A DNA stretch of 19,738 bases from positions 1-19,738 of the forward strand of contig DATMBJ010000180.1 in the NCBI GenBank assembly GCA_035559315.1, written 5' to 3'. This document shows positions 6,155-13,188 of the stretch, one piece after another (positions within the stretch are counted from its first letter, which is position 1; every line of letters begins with the position of its first letter). Below the pieces are notes generated by a model. The model worked only from the letters and a program-made list of their open reading frames with translations. It had not been told where the DNA came from and did not search any database. The position numbers were made by a program, and so were the translations under genes. The DNA is from DATLZM01 sp035559315. Lineage in GTDB: Bacteria; Actinomycetota; UBA4738; HRBIN12.

Positions 6155-7054
6155 ATGCGCCGCCTCCCCGCGCTCCTGGCCTTCCTCGCGGTGGCCTGCG
6201 CGACCCCCGCGGGCGAGGTGCGGCCGAACGCGCTCGAGCAGATCTCCCCGACCCTCGGGCTCGACGTGACCGCGGCCCGCCAGGCCGCGATCTCGTTCGT
6301 CGAGGCCTACGCGCGCGCCGACGAGGACGGCGCCGCGGCCCTCCGCGCCCTCGCCGGGACCCCCAAGATGCTGCGCTGGGCGGAGTGGGTCGGGGTCCAG
6401 GCCGAGCAGTTCCGGGGGGAGATCATCGGCCGCGCCGACGTGGACCGGGTGACGTTCGTCGGGTTCCTCCGGATCGAGGCGGCCGACGCGCTCGGGGCCC
6501 ACCTCGACCTGGACGCCACGGTCTCGCTCACGTTCGCGCCGGAGGAGGGGGAACCGGCCCGACGCGTCAGGGTCTTCCGGGGCCCGGTCGCGCTGTTCCG
6601 GCGCGACCTCGGGGACTGGGGCGTGCTGAACGCGATCCGCGACGGCCTCTCGATGGACGACGAGATCCACCTGGTGGACCAGCGGGCCTCCGCCCGCGGG
6701 GTCACCGTGGAGCTGGACTCGGTCTTCACGTTCGTGCCCGAGTGGAGCGTGAACCTCGTCCTCTCGAACGGGACGCGGCGGCGCCTCACGCTCCTCCCCC
6801 CCGACGCCGCGATCGTGGACCGGGCGGGCGGGAGGGTCGAGGGGCTCGCCGGCACCCCGAACCTCCGGGGGGTCCCACCGGGCACGCGTGGGATGGCCGC
6901 CATCGTCACGTTCCCCGCCCTGCCCTCGGTCCGCGGCCGCACGCTCGTGCTGCCCGTCCGGCTGGGGCGGGGGCGCGAGGTGCGGTTCGAGTTCCCCCTC
7001 GGGCGGCTCCTCACGCTCTCGGCGGACCCGGCGCCGAGCCCGTCCCCGGGCTGA
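6155..7054 (+). CDS. Predicted lipoprotein of unknown function
   Basis: This 299-residue protein starts with a short lipoprotein signal: two Arg, a hydrophobic core (LPALLAFLAV) and a lipobox-like AVAC with Cys15 as the likely lipidated residue. It should therefore be exported and membrane-tethered. Residues about 35-165 look like an alpha+beta domain with a helical start (AARQAAISFVEAYARAD) resembling NTF2-like folds. Residues about 175-290 are beta-rich and resemble an immunoglobulin-like DUF4352-type domain. Both fold guesses rest on pattern only. The ATG is 9 bases after a TATGAT box, so the mRNA is probably leaderless or nearly so. The gene sits between rnpB and rnhA on the opposite strand, and its last 44 bases overlap the convergent 3' end of rnhA. 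I cannot name the family. Confidence 0.8.
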   Translation: MRRLPALLAFLAVACATPAGEVRPNALEQISPTLGLDVTAARQAAISFVEAYARADEDGAAALRALAGTPKMLRWAEWVGVQAEQFRGEIIGRADVDRVTFVGFLRIEAADALGAHLDLDATVSLTFAPEEGEPARRVRVFRGPVALFRRDLGDWGVLNAIRDGLSMDDEIHLVDQRASARGVTVELDSVFTFVPEWSVNLVLSNGTRRRLTLLPPDAAIVDRAGGRVEGLAGTPNLRGVPPGTRGMAAIVTFPALPSVRGRTLVLPVRLGRGREVRFEFPLGRLLTLSADPAPSPSPG

Positions 7055-7487
7055 GGCCCCGGAGCATGGCGTCGACCCCTCGGTTCGCGAGGCGGTCGGC
7101 CTCCCGGTTCAGCTCCCGCGGCACGTGCTCGTAGCGGACGCGCTCGAAGCGGCCGGCGAGCGCGAGGGCCTCCCGGTGGAGCTCCCGGAGCCTGGCGTTG
7201 CGCACCCGGTAGCGGCCCGAGAGCTGCTCCACGAGGAGGTGGGAGTCGGAGCGGACCACCACCTCGCGGGCCCCCAGCTCGGCGGCGCGGCGGAGCCCCT
7301 CGATGCACGCCGTGTACTCCGCCACGTTGTTCGTCGCGACCCCGATCCCCCGCGCGATCCGGTCGAGGACCCGCCCGTCGGGGGCGGAGAGGACCACCCC
7401 GATCCCGGCGGGACCCGGGTTGCCCCGGGCGGCGCCGTCGCAGGCGACGATCAGGCGCGGACCAGGATCCTGCGGCAGTACTCGCAC
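7011..7487 (-). CDS. rnhA: Ribonuclease HI
   Basis: This 158-residue enzyme cleaves the RNA strand of RNA-DNA hybrids. The four metal-binding acidic residues can be placed: Asp17 in ACDGAARGNPGPAGIG, Glu57 in NNVAEYTACIEGL, Asp81 in VRSDSHLLVEQ and Asp131 in READRLANRGVD. Asn53-Asn54 and the HVPRELN segment are also typical. The only usable start before the domain is GTG at 7487-7485, which places the first 37 bases inside the end of the upstream zinc-ribbon gene and implies coupled translation. It lacks the C-terminal phosphatase-like domain fused to RNase HI in M. tuberculosis Rv2228c. The 3' end overlaps the convergent lipoprotein gene. Confidence 0.93.
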   Translation of the reverse strand: MRVLPQDPGPRLIVACDGAARGNPGPAGIGVVLSAPDGRVLDRIARGIGVATNNVAEYTACIEGLRRAAELGAREVVVRSDSHLLVEQLSGRYRVRNARLRELHREALALAGRFERVRYEHVPRELNREADRLANRGVDAMLRGLSPGTGSAPGPPRA

Positions 7488-8161
7488 CTCGCGACGCCCT
7501 CGGCGTGCCGCAGGCGGTCGAGCTCCATCGCGGAGAGCTTCTGGTGACACCCCTGGCACACCCCGTCCACCAGCGCCGCCGCCCCGACGCCCCTCTTCTG
7601 CCGCCGGATCTCCTCGTAGAGCGCGAGCAGCTCCTCGTCCAGGGCCCGGGCCAGCGCCTCCCGCGCGGGGCGTCTCTCGGCGAGCTCCGCCTCCACCCGC
7701 TCGAGCTCCCGCGCCGACTCGCCCCCCACCTCCTCGAGCCGCGACCGCGCGTCGGCCGCCTGCCGCTCCGCCTCCGCCACCTGCGCCTCGAGGTCCTCGC
7801 GGCGGACCATCTGGTCGAGCAGCTCGTCCTCGACCCGCGACCGCCGCGCGCGCAGGGCCTCGACCTCGTGCTGGAGCGCCTCCAGCTCCTTGGGGTTCGC
7901 GACGCTCCCGTCGTACAGGCGCCGCTCCTCGGCCCGCTGCTTCGCCTCGAGCGACGACGCCTCGTGCTCCAGGCGCTGGATCTCGCGGGAGAGCGCATCC
8001 AGGGCCAGGCGGAGCTCGCCCACCCTCCCCTCGGCGGCCTCGGCCTCCTCCCGCGCGGCCCGCAGCTCCTCCCCCGAGGCGAGTTCGCGCCGGCGCGCCT
8101 CGAGCCGGTCGATCTCCAGGTCGAGCTCCTGCAGCTCGAGCAGTCGGTCCAGGCCGCGCAT
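7451..8161 (-). CDS. Coiled-coil protein with C-terminal C4 zinc ribbon (DUF164 family)
   Basis: This 236-residue protein is almost entirely a long antiparallel coiled coil (residues about 1-190, heptads rich in Leu, Glu, Arg and Ala). It ends in a zinc ribbon whose ligands are Cys202 and Cys205 (CQGC) and Cys226 and Cys229 (CEYC). It belongs to the family of M. tuberculosis Rv2229c, which is likewise encoded just upstream of RNase HI. The biochemical role is not established; a nucleic-acid or scaffold role is often assumed. The ATG at 8161 has no Shine-Dalgarno but lies exactly 7 bases after a TACCCT -10 box, so the gene is probably leaderless. The stop lies inside the start region of rnhA. 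Confidence 0.9.
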   Translation of the reverse strand: MRGLDRLLELQELDLEIDRLEARRRELASGEELRAAREEAEAAEGRVGELRLALDALSREIQRLEHEASSLEAKQRAEERRLYDGSVANPKELEALQHEVEALRARRSRVEDELLDQMVRREDLEAQVAEAERQAADARSRLEEVGGESARELERVEAELAERRPAREALARALDEELLALYEEIRRQKRGVGAAALVDGVCQGCHQKLSAMELDRLRHAEGVARCEYCRRILVRA

Positions 8162-8168
8162 CGAGCGA

Positions 8169-8174
8169 AGGGTA
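8169..8174 (-). promoter_or_regulatory. -10 box for a leaderless zinc-ribbon/rnhA transcript
   Basis: TACCCT on the minus strand (8174-8169) is followed by 7 bases and then the ATG at 8161. This matches the spacing before lipA and the radical SAM gene. Confidence 0.5.
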
Positions 8175-8196
8175 GCCGATGGCGCCCGCGGCCAGG

Positions 8197-8219
8197 GCGG
8201 GCCGGGGCCCTCGGCCCGC
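8197..8219 (-). terminator. GC-rich hairpin after the radical SAM gene
   Basis: GCGGGCCG (8197-8204) pairs perfectly with CGGCCCGC (8212-8219) around a 7-base loop, directly after the radical SAM stop codon in the minus direction. It lacks a U tract. It also precedes the zinc-ribbon promoter, which fits separation of two transcripts. Confidence 0.4.
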
Positions 8220-8221
8220 GG

Positions 8222-9238
8222 TCAGACCAGCGTGAGCTGCTGCGCCCGGCGGTCGCCCGCCGCGGCCGGCCGCCCCGCAGGGTCCGCGGACGGGCCCGCC
8301 CCCCGGGCCCACCGAGCGCCCGCGGCACCCGGCGACGGGGGGAGGCCGCCCAGCGCGCGGACCAGGCCCCGTACCCGTCGGGCCAGGTCCCGGCGGGCCG
8401 CGGCGGGCCCGTAGGCGGACGTCCGGTAGAGCTCCTCGTAGCGGGGCACGAGGTCCGGGTAGTTGCGCTCGAGCCACGGCAGGAACAGCTCCCGCACCCC
8501 GGGGCGGAGGTGGAGGAGGATCGGGGAGACGTGCGTGGCGCCGGCCTCGATCGCGGCCTCCACCACCGCCCGGAGCTGCCTCGGGTGGTCGGTGATCCCG
8601 GGGAGGACCGGCGCGACGAGGACGCCGCAGGGCACGCCCGCCTCGTTCAGGGCCCGGACCGCCTCCAGGCGGGCCCGGGGATGCGGCGTGCCGGGCTCGC
8701 TCCGCCGCCACGCGTCCTCGTCGAGGGTGCCGACCGAGAGGGCGGTGGCCACGTCGGTCACCCGGGCCGCCCGCGCGAGCAGATCGAGGTCGCGGAGGAT
8801 CAGCGTCCCCTTCGTGAGGATCGAGAACGGGTTCCGGCGCTCGATCAGGACCGCGAGGATGCCCCGCATGAGCCCGTAGCGGCCCTCCGCCCGCTGGTAG
8901 GGATCGGTCGCCGTCCCCATCGCGATCGGCTCGCCCTTCCACCGGCGCGAGGCGAGCTGCGCCCGGAGCACCTCGGGCGCGTTCACCTTCACGACGATCT
9001 TCGTCTCGAAGTCCCGCCCCCCGTCCATGTCGAGGTAGGTGTGGGTGACCCGGGCGAAGCAGTACGCGCAGGCGTGGGTGCAGCCCCGGTAGGGGTTGAT
9101 GGTCCAGCGGAACGGGAGGAACGAGCCCGGGACCGCGTTGATGATGGTCTTGGCCTCGACCTCGATGAACGTGACGCCCCGGAACCCCGGCGCGTCGAAG
9201 GTGCGCCGGCGGAGCTCGAAGAGCGGCTCGCGGTCCAC
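8222..9238 (-). CDS. SplB-like radical SAM protein (Rv2578c-like)
   Basis: This 338-residue protein carries the radical SAM cluster motif CTHACAYC with Cys53, Cys57 and Cys60, preceded by the WTINPYRG segment typical of the Rv2578c/SplB-like group. A TIM-barrel-like region follows to about residue 290. The C-terminal 40 residues are low-complexity. Members are related to spore photoproduct lyase, but most have no proven substrate, so no reaction can be assigned. Two GTG codons lie close together. GTG 9238 is preferred because a TATCCT -10 box ends 6 bases before it, predicting a leaderless mRNA. The frame continues far upstream through non-homologous sequence, which I do not include. It sits 41 bases downstream of the RodZ-like gene on the same strand. 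Confidence 0.88.
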   Translation of the reverse strand: MDREPLFELRRRTFDAPGFRGVTFIEVEAKTIINAVPGSFLPFRWTINPYRGCTHACAYCFARVTHTYLDMDGGRDFETKIVVKVNAPEVLRAQLASRRWKGEPIAMGTATDPYQRAEGRYGLMRGILAVLIERRNPFSILTKGTLILRDLDLLARAARVTDVATALSVGTLDEDAWRRSEPGTPHPRARLEAVRALNEAGVPCGVLVAPVLPGITDHPRQLRAVVEAAIEAGATHVSPILLHLRPGVRELFLPWLERNYPDLVPRYEELYRTSAYGPAAARRDLARRVRGLVRALGGLPPSPGAAGARWARGAGPSADPAGRPAAAGDRRAQQLTLV

Positions 9239-9244
9239 CCGCAC

Positions 9245-9250
9245 AGGATA
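9245..9250 (-). promoter_or_regulatory. -10 box for a leaderless radical SAM transcript
   Basis: TATCCT on the minus strand (9250-9245) is followed by 6 bases and then GTG at 9238. There is no Shine-Dalgarno at this start. Confidence 0.5.
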
Positions 9251-9279
9251 GAACGTACGTTCGAACCCGGCAAGCCCCG

Positions 9280-10098
9280 TCAGGGCGTGGGCAGCACCCC
9301 GAGATCGGGCCCCGCCCTCCGTTCCAGGACCCCGTCCCGCAGGGTGAGGACCAGATCGAACACCGACCCGTAGCGCTCGATCCGCCGCTCGAGGTCGACG
9401 GCCTTCCCGTTCACCTCGAGCGTCACGCCGTCGGGGTTCCCGAACCGGATCCCGACGGACCGGTCGGCCCGGACCCGGACCACGGCGCCGGGGGCCAGGG
9501 TCTCGCTCCGGACGATCTCGCCGTCGGCGACCAGGTGCACCCACGAGGGCTCCGAGGCCCGCAGGACGAGCTGGATGCGGCGGACCGGCTCCGGGGCCGG
9601 CGTCGGCGGGGCCGTGGGGCTCGCGGCGCCGGTGGCCGGCGGCGAACCGACCTGGGTCGGGAGGGCCCGGGGAACGGGCGCGCCGCCGCGGACGAGCGAG
9701 ACGACCGCGAGCGCGGCGAGCGCGAGGGCCGAGACCCCGACGAGCACCCGCCCCCGCCGCGGAGGCTCCGCGCGGTCCGTGGGGATCTCCTCGAGCCTGG
9801 GCTCCAGCTCCTCGGCGTGCTCCTCGTCGAACCGGGCCACGAGCGGCCGGTCGTCCACCCCGAGGAAGCGCGCGTACTCGCGCAGGAAGAACCGGGCGTA
9901 CACGGGGGCCGGGAACCGCTCGACGGGGGCGTCCTCCTCCAGGGCCCGGAGGTAGCGTGCCGGGATCCGCGTCGCCTCGGCGACCTCCTCGATGCTGAGG
10001 CCGCGCCGCTCGCGGGCCTCCCGGAGCTCGGCCCCGGCCCCGGACGCGCGGAACGACAGCACGGCGTCGCCCTCTCGACGAGGCTCGGTGATGGCCAT
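9280..10098 (-). CDS. rodZ: RodZ-like membrane protein with N-terminal HTH
   Basis: This 272-residue protein has the RodZ arrangement. A cytoplasmic helix-turn-helix domain of the HTH_25 type occupies about 23-85 (LREARERRGLSIEEVAEAT, then YARFFLREYARFLG). An acidic linker and one membrane segment (about 118-136, VLVGVSALALAALAVVSLV) follow. An extracytoplasmic Pro/Ala/Thr linker leads to a C-terminal beta domain (about 174-232) resembling DUF4115. In rod-shaped bacteria RodZ links MreB to the cell-wall machinery; whether this lineage has MreB cannot be seen here. The ATG at 10098 has a GGAG sequence about 8 bases upstream, unlike its leaderless neighbours. A minority alternative is a membrane-bound transcription regulator of similar build. 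Confidence 0.82.
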   Translation of the reverse strand: MAITEPRREGDAVLSFRASGAGAELREARERRGLSIEEVAEATRIPARYLRALEEDAPVERFPAPVYARFFLREYARFLGVDDRPLVARFDEEHAEELEPRLEEIPTDRAEPPRRGRVLVGVSALALAALAVVSLVRGGAPVPRALPTQVGSPPATGAASPTAPPTPAPEPVRRIQLVLRASEPSWVHLVADGEIVRSETLAPGAVVRVRADRSVGIRFGNPDGVTLEVNGKAVDLERRIERYGSVFDLVLTLRDGVLERRAGPDLGVLPTP

Positions 10099-10208
10099 GG
10101 GGATCTCCGGTTGTCGCCCTCCAGTTTCCCCCGCCCGGTCCGGTCGGGTCAATCCAGCGGGCCGTCCGACGTTCGACCGACGTCGCGGCGGGGAGCAGCC
10201 GCCTCCGG

Positions 10209-10214
10209 TAGGCT
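10209..10214 (+). promoter_or_regulatory. -10 box for a leaderless amidase transcript
   Basis: TAGGCT at 10209-10214 is followed by 8 bases and then the amidase GTG at 10223. It lies in the 124-base divergent gap between the RodZ-like gene and the amidase. I see no clear -35 box. Confidence 0.5.
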
Positions 10215-10222
10215 GGAGGGCC

Positions 10223-11596
10223 GTGGCCGGGGAGCTCGTGGGCCGGACCGCCGCGGAGCTCGCCGCCCTGGTGCGGGCGGGCGACGCCAAGCCGGTCGAG
10301 GTGGTCCGGGACCACCTCGAGCAGATCTCCCGGCTCGAGCCGCGGGTCGGCGCGTTCCGGGTCGTCCGCGGCGAGCGGGCGCTCGAGGAGGCGGAGGCGC
10401 TCGGCGGGCGCGAGGACCTCGCCTCGCTCCCCCTGGCCGGGGTCCCCCTCGCGGTCAAGGACAACGTCGCGGTGGCCGGGGAGGCCGCCCGGCACGGGTC
10501 CGAGGCCACCCCGGAGGAGCCAGCGGCGGAGGACGAGGAGGTCGTCCGGCGCCTCCGGGCGGCCGGGGCCGTGATCGTCGGGATCACGCGGATGCCCGAG
10601 TTCGGCCTGTGGGGGACGACCGACGGACCGTGGGGCATCACGCGGAACCCCTGGGACCCCTCCCGGACGGCGGGCGGCTCGTCGGGCGGGAGCGCAGCTG
10701 CGGTGGCCGCCGCGATGGTCCCCGCGGCCCACGGGAACGACGGGCTGGGCTCGATCCGGATCCCCGCCGCCTGCTGCGGGGTGGTGGGGATCAAACCCGG
10801 GGCCGGCGTGGTCCCGAGGGGCCCCGGCCTCTCGGCCTGGGCGGGGTTCACGGAGAACGGAGCGCTGGCCACCACGGTGGCCGATGCGGCGCTCCTGCTC
10901 TCCTCGATGGCCGGCCGGGACGACCTCCGGGACCCGCGCCCGCCGGGGCGGCCGCTGCGGATCGCGGTGTCGGTCCGGCCTCCGCTCGCCGGGGTGCGGG
11001 TGGACCCCGAGGTGCGGCGGGCCGTCCTGGACCTCGCCGACGTCCTCGCCGGGGCCGGCCACCGGGTCGAGCTCGCGGACCCGCCCTACGCGCAGCGGTT
11101 CGCGAGGGTCATCGTCGCGCGCTGGTTCTCGGCCCCGGCCGACGAGCTCCCGGCGGTGGACCTCGGGCGCCTCGAGCCCAGGACCCGCCGCCATGCCCGG
11201 ATCGGGCTGGCCCTCGGGCGGGTCCTGCGCCCGCCCCGGGACGACGACCGCGAACGCTGGCGGGCGCGCCTCGCGCCGTTCTTCGAGGCCCACGACGTCC
11301 TGCTCACCCCGGTGCTCTCGGGCCCCCCGCTCCCCGCGGTCGCCTGGCACCGGCGCGGGTGGCTCGCGAACGTCCTCGCCAACGCCCGGCGGTCCCCGTT
11401 CGCGGCTCCCTGGAACCTCGCCGGCTACCCGGCCCTCGCGCTCCCCGCGGGCCGGCACCCCACCGGGACGCCGATCGGCGCCCAGCTCGTGGCGGCCGCG
11501 GGCGGCGAGGGCCTGCTGCTCTCCCTCGCCCGCCAGGTCGAGGAGCTGCGCCCCTGGCCCCGCCACGCGCCGCTCGCCGGGGTCGAGGCCGACTGA
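10223..11596 (+). CDS. Amidase-signature family hydrolase
   Basis: This 457-residue protein is a Ser-cisSer-Lys amidase. The triad can be placed at Lys79 (GVPLAVKDN), Ser153 (GGSSGGS) and Ser177 (GLGSIRIPA). The 24-residue Ser-Ser spacing equals that of fatty acid amide hydrolase. The oxyanion loop reads GNDGLGSIR, with Leu where many family members have Gly. The family hydrolyses amides of many kinds, and substrate cannot be predicted. GatA is unlikely, since no gatB or gatC lies beside it and conserved GatA context is absent. The GTG at 10223 fits a leaderless start 8 bases after TAGGCT. It ends 113 bases before the UbiD operon, which has its own candidate promoter, so any link to that operon is only by proximity. 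Confidence 0.9.
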   Translation: MAGELVGRTAAELAALVRAGDAKPVEVVRDHLEQISRLEPRVGAFRVVRGERALEEAEALGGREDLASLPLAGVPLAVKDNVAVAGEAARHGSEATPEEPAAEDEEVVRRLRAAGAVIVGITRMPEFGLWGTTDGPWGITRNPWDPSRTAGGSSGGSAAAVAAAMVPAAHGNDGLGSIRIPAACCGVVGIKPGAGVVPRGPGLSAWAGFTENGALATTVADAALLLSSMAGRDDLRDPRPPGRPLRIAVSVRPPLAGVRVDPEVRRAVLDLADVLAGAGHRVELADPPYAQRFARVIVARWFSAPADELPAVDLGRLEPRTRRHARIGLALGRVLRPPRDDDRERWRARLAPFFEAHDVLLTPVLSGPPLPAVAWHRRGWLANVLANARRSPFAAPWNLAGYPALALPAGRHPTGTPIGAQLVAAAGGEGLLLSLARQVEELRPWPRHAPLAGVEAD

Positions 11597-11623
11597 CCCC
11601 AGCCCCCCGACGCGGGCCCGGCC

Positions 11624-11653
11624 TTGCGCCCCGCCCGGCGGGTGGTAGATACT
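11624..11653 (+). promoter_or_regulatory. Candidate sigma-A-type promoter of the UbiD operon
   Basis: TTGCGC (11624-11629) and GATACT (11648-11653) are 18 bases apart and precede the operon by about 57 bases. They predict transcription from near 11660. This is the only A/T-richer island in the amidase-ubiD gap. Confidence 0.45.
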
Positions 11654-11670
11654 ACGACGTTGAGATATCT
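11645..11670. promoter_or_regulatory. Two short palindromes at the UbiD operon promoter (possible operator)
   Basis: GTAG-ATA-CTAC (11645-11655) is a perfect inverted repeat overlapping the candidate -10. AGATATCT (11663-11670) is a perfect 8-base palindrome just after the predicted start site. Together they could bind a regulator; no regulator gene lies beside the operon. Confidence 0.35.
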
Positions 11671-11709
11671 GCCCTCGCCCCTCGGGCGGGCCGACGCACG
11701 GAGGGACCG

Positions 11710-13182
11710 ATGTCGACGCTGCCGGACGAACAGCGGAAGGAGCTGGGGAAGGACCTCCAGTCGTTCCTCCGCTTCCTCGAGACGTACTACCCGAACGAGG
11801 TCCTGCGGGTGAAGCGGGAGGTCGATCCGATCTTCGAGGCCACCGCGATCCTGTGGCGCCTGGAGAAGGAGCGACGGTTCCCGCTCGTCGTGTTCGACGA
11901 CATCAAGGGCTCGGACCTGCCGTGCGTGACCAACGTCCACGCGAGCTTCCCGCGCCTGGCGATGGCCCTCGGCCTCTCGATCGACGCCACCCCCCGCGAC
12001 TTCATCCTGGAGTACATGCGACGGGAGGACGCGCCGATCGAGCCGGTCATGGTCGATCGGGACCGGGCGCCGTGCAAGGAGGTCGTGCTGGTCGGCGACG
12101 ACGTCGACATCTTCAAGCTCCCGATGCTCAAGTACCACGAGCTGGACTCGGGCCAGATGGACCCGGGCTACGAGGCGCACCGGGGCCGTTACATCACGCT
12201 GGGCTACGAGATCATGAAGGACCCCGACACCGGGATCCGCAACGCCGGGATCTACCGGCTCCAGGCCAAGGGGCGGAACAAGTTCGGGATCCAGATCTCC
12301 GAGACCGCCCACGGCCACTACATCATGCAGAAGAACATCAAGGCCGGCCGGCCCACCGAGATGGCGGTCGCGATCGGCCTCCACCCGGCCGTCGAGCTCG
12401 GGTTCCTCTCGTTCACCTCGATCGACGTCGACGAGTTCGCGATGGCCGGCGCCATGCTCGGCGAGCCCCTCGAGATGGTGAAGTGCGAGACGATCGACAT
12501 CGAGGTCCCCGCGTGGGCCGAGATCGTCCTCGAGTGCGAGATCGACCCCGTGCTCCGGGAGCCCGAGGCGCCGTTCGGCGAGTACCCGGGCACCTACGGC
12601 CCCGAGCGCAACAACCCGGTGGTCTGGGTGAAGGCGATCACGATGCGCCGGAACGCCCACTACCAGAGCTCGTTCGTCGGGCACTGGGACAACCTGCTGC
12701 TGTCGGGCGTCACCCGGAACTCGATGATCTACAAGGCCTGCCGCCTGGCCTCGGGTGGGGTGAAGGCGGTCTACGTGCCGCCCTCCGGCCGCTGCCGCTA
12801 CATCTGCTACGTGCAGATGGAGAAGCTGATCGAGGGCGACCCGAAGAACGCCGCCATGGCGGCCTTCGCCGCCGACCCGTTCCTCAAGTACGTGATCGTC
12901 GTCGACGAGGACGTCGACATCACGAACGACTCGGACGTCTGGCACGCGATCGCCCAGCGGGTGCGGTTCCACGAGGACGCCTTCGTGGTGACCCACGCCC
13001 GGGGATCGCCCCTGGACCCCGCCTCCTACGACCCCGCGGGCGGCTCGCACCTCGTGACCAAGGTGGGGATCGACGCGACCCGCAAGCGGGACTTCCCCCG
13101 GGAGATCTCGACGCCGGGGGTGGACGAGGTGGACCTCGACGCGATCTTCGGCGAGGCCTGGAAGCAGACCCGCAGGGACTAG
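11710..13182 (+). CDS. ubiD: UbiD-family prenyl-FMN-dependent decarboxylase
   Basis: This 490-residue protein belongs to the UbiD/Fdc1 family of reversible (de)carboxylases of aromatic and alpha,beta-unsaturated acids. The catalytic Arg-Glu-Glu set is present: Arg183 (NAGIYRLQ), Glu286 and Glu291 (PEAPFGEYPG), matching Arg173, Glu277 and Glu282 of Aspergillus Fdc1 in spacing. Metal and phosphate ligands Asn178, His201 and Glu242 also line up. It should therefore bind prenylated FMN, supplied by the UbiX encoded at the end of the same operon. The ATG at 11710 has GGAGGG 4 bases upstream. The protein is not specific to ubiquinone synthesis: there are no other ubi genes, and the neighbours form a Mo hydroxylase. 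Likely substrates are aromatic or heteroaromatic carboxylates, by analogy with vanillate, furandicarboxylate or pyrrole-carboxylate decarboxylases. Confidence 0.93.
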   Translation: MSTLPDEQRKELGKDLQSFLRFLETYYPNEVLRVKREVDPIFEATAILWRLEKERRFPLVVFDDIKGSDLPCVTNVHASFPRLAMALGLSIDATPRDFILEYMRREDAPIEPVMVDRDRAPCKEVVLVGDDVDIFKLPMLKYHELDSGQMDPGYEAHRGRYITLGYEIMKDPDTGIRNAGIYRLQAKGRNKFGIQISETAHGHYIMQKNIKAGRPTEMAVAIGLHPAVELGFLSFTSIDVDEFAMAGAMLGEPLEMVKCETIDIEVPAWAEIVLECEIDPVLREPEAPFGEYPGTYGPERNNPVVWVKAITMRRNAHYQSSFVGHWDNLLLSGVTRNSMIYKACRLASGGVKAVYVPPSGRCRYICYVQMEKLIEGDPKNAAMAAFAADPFLKYVIVVDEDVDITNDSDVWHAIAQRVRFHEDAFVVTHARGSPLDPASYDPAGGSHLVTKVGIDATRKRDFPREISTPGVDEVDLDAIFGEAWKQTRRD

Positions 13183-13188
13183 GCCCGA

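Noticed and set aside
5908..6269. Small plus-strand open frames across the 5749-6154 interval
   Set aside because: They lie across the conserved RNase P RNA on the opposite strand and have no protein-like pattern.
8222..11566. Very long minus-strand open frame (over 1,100 codons) covering the radical SAM gene and beyond
   Set aside because: Only the part from 9238 to 8222 shows family motifs. The rest is antisense or out of frame to the RodZ-like and amidase genes and is open only because stop codons are rare at this GC content.
10223..11596. GatA subunit of the tRNA amidotransferase
   Set aside because: The triad is shared by all amidase-signature proteins. There is no gatB or gatC next to it, and the overall sequence and length fit the general amidase group.
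11710..13182. Ubiquinone or menaquinone biosynthesis role for UbiD
   Set aside because: No other quinone genes are present, and the operon partners are a Mo hydroxylase, which point to catabolism of an aromatic or heteroaromatic acid.
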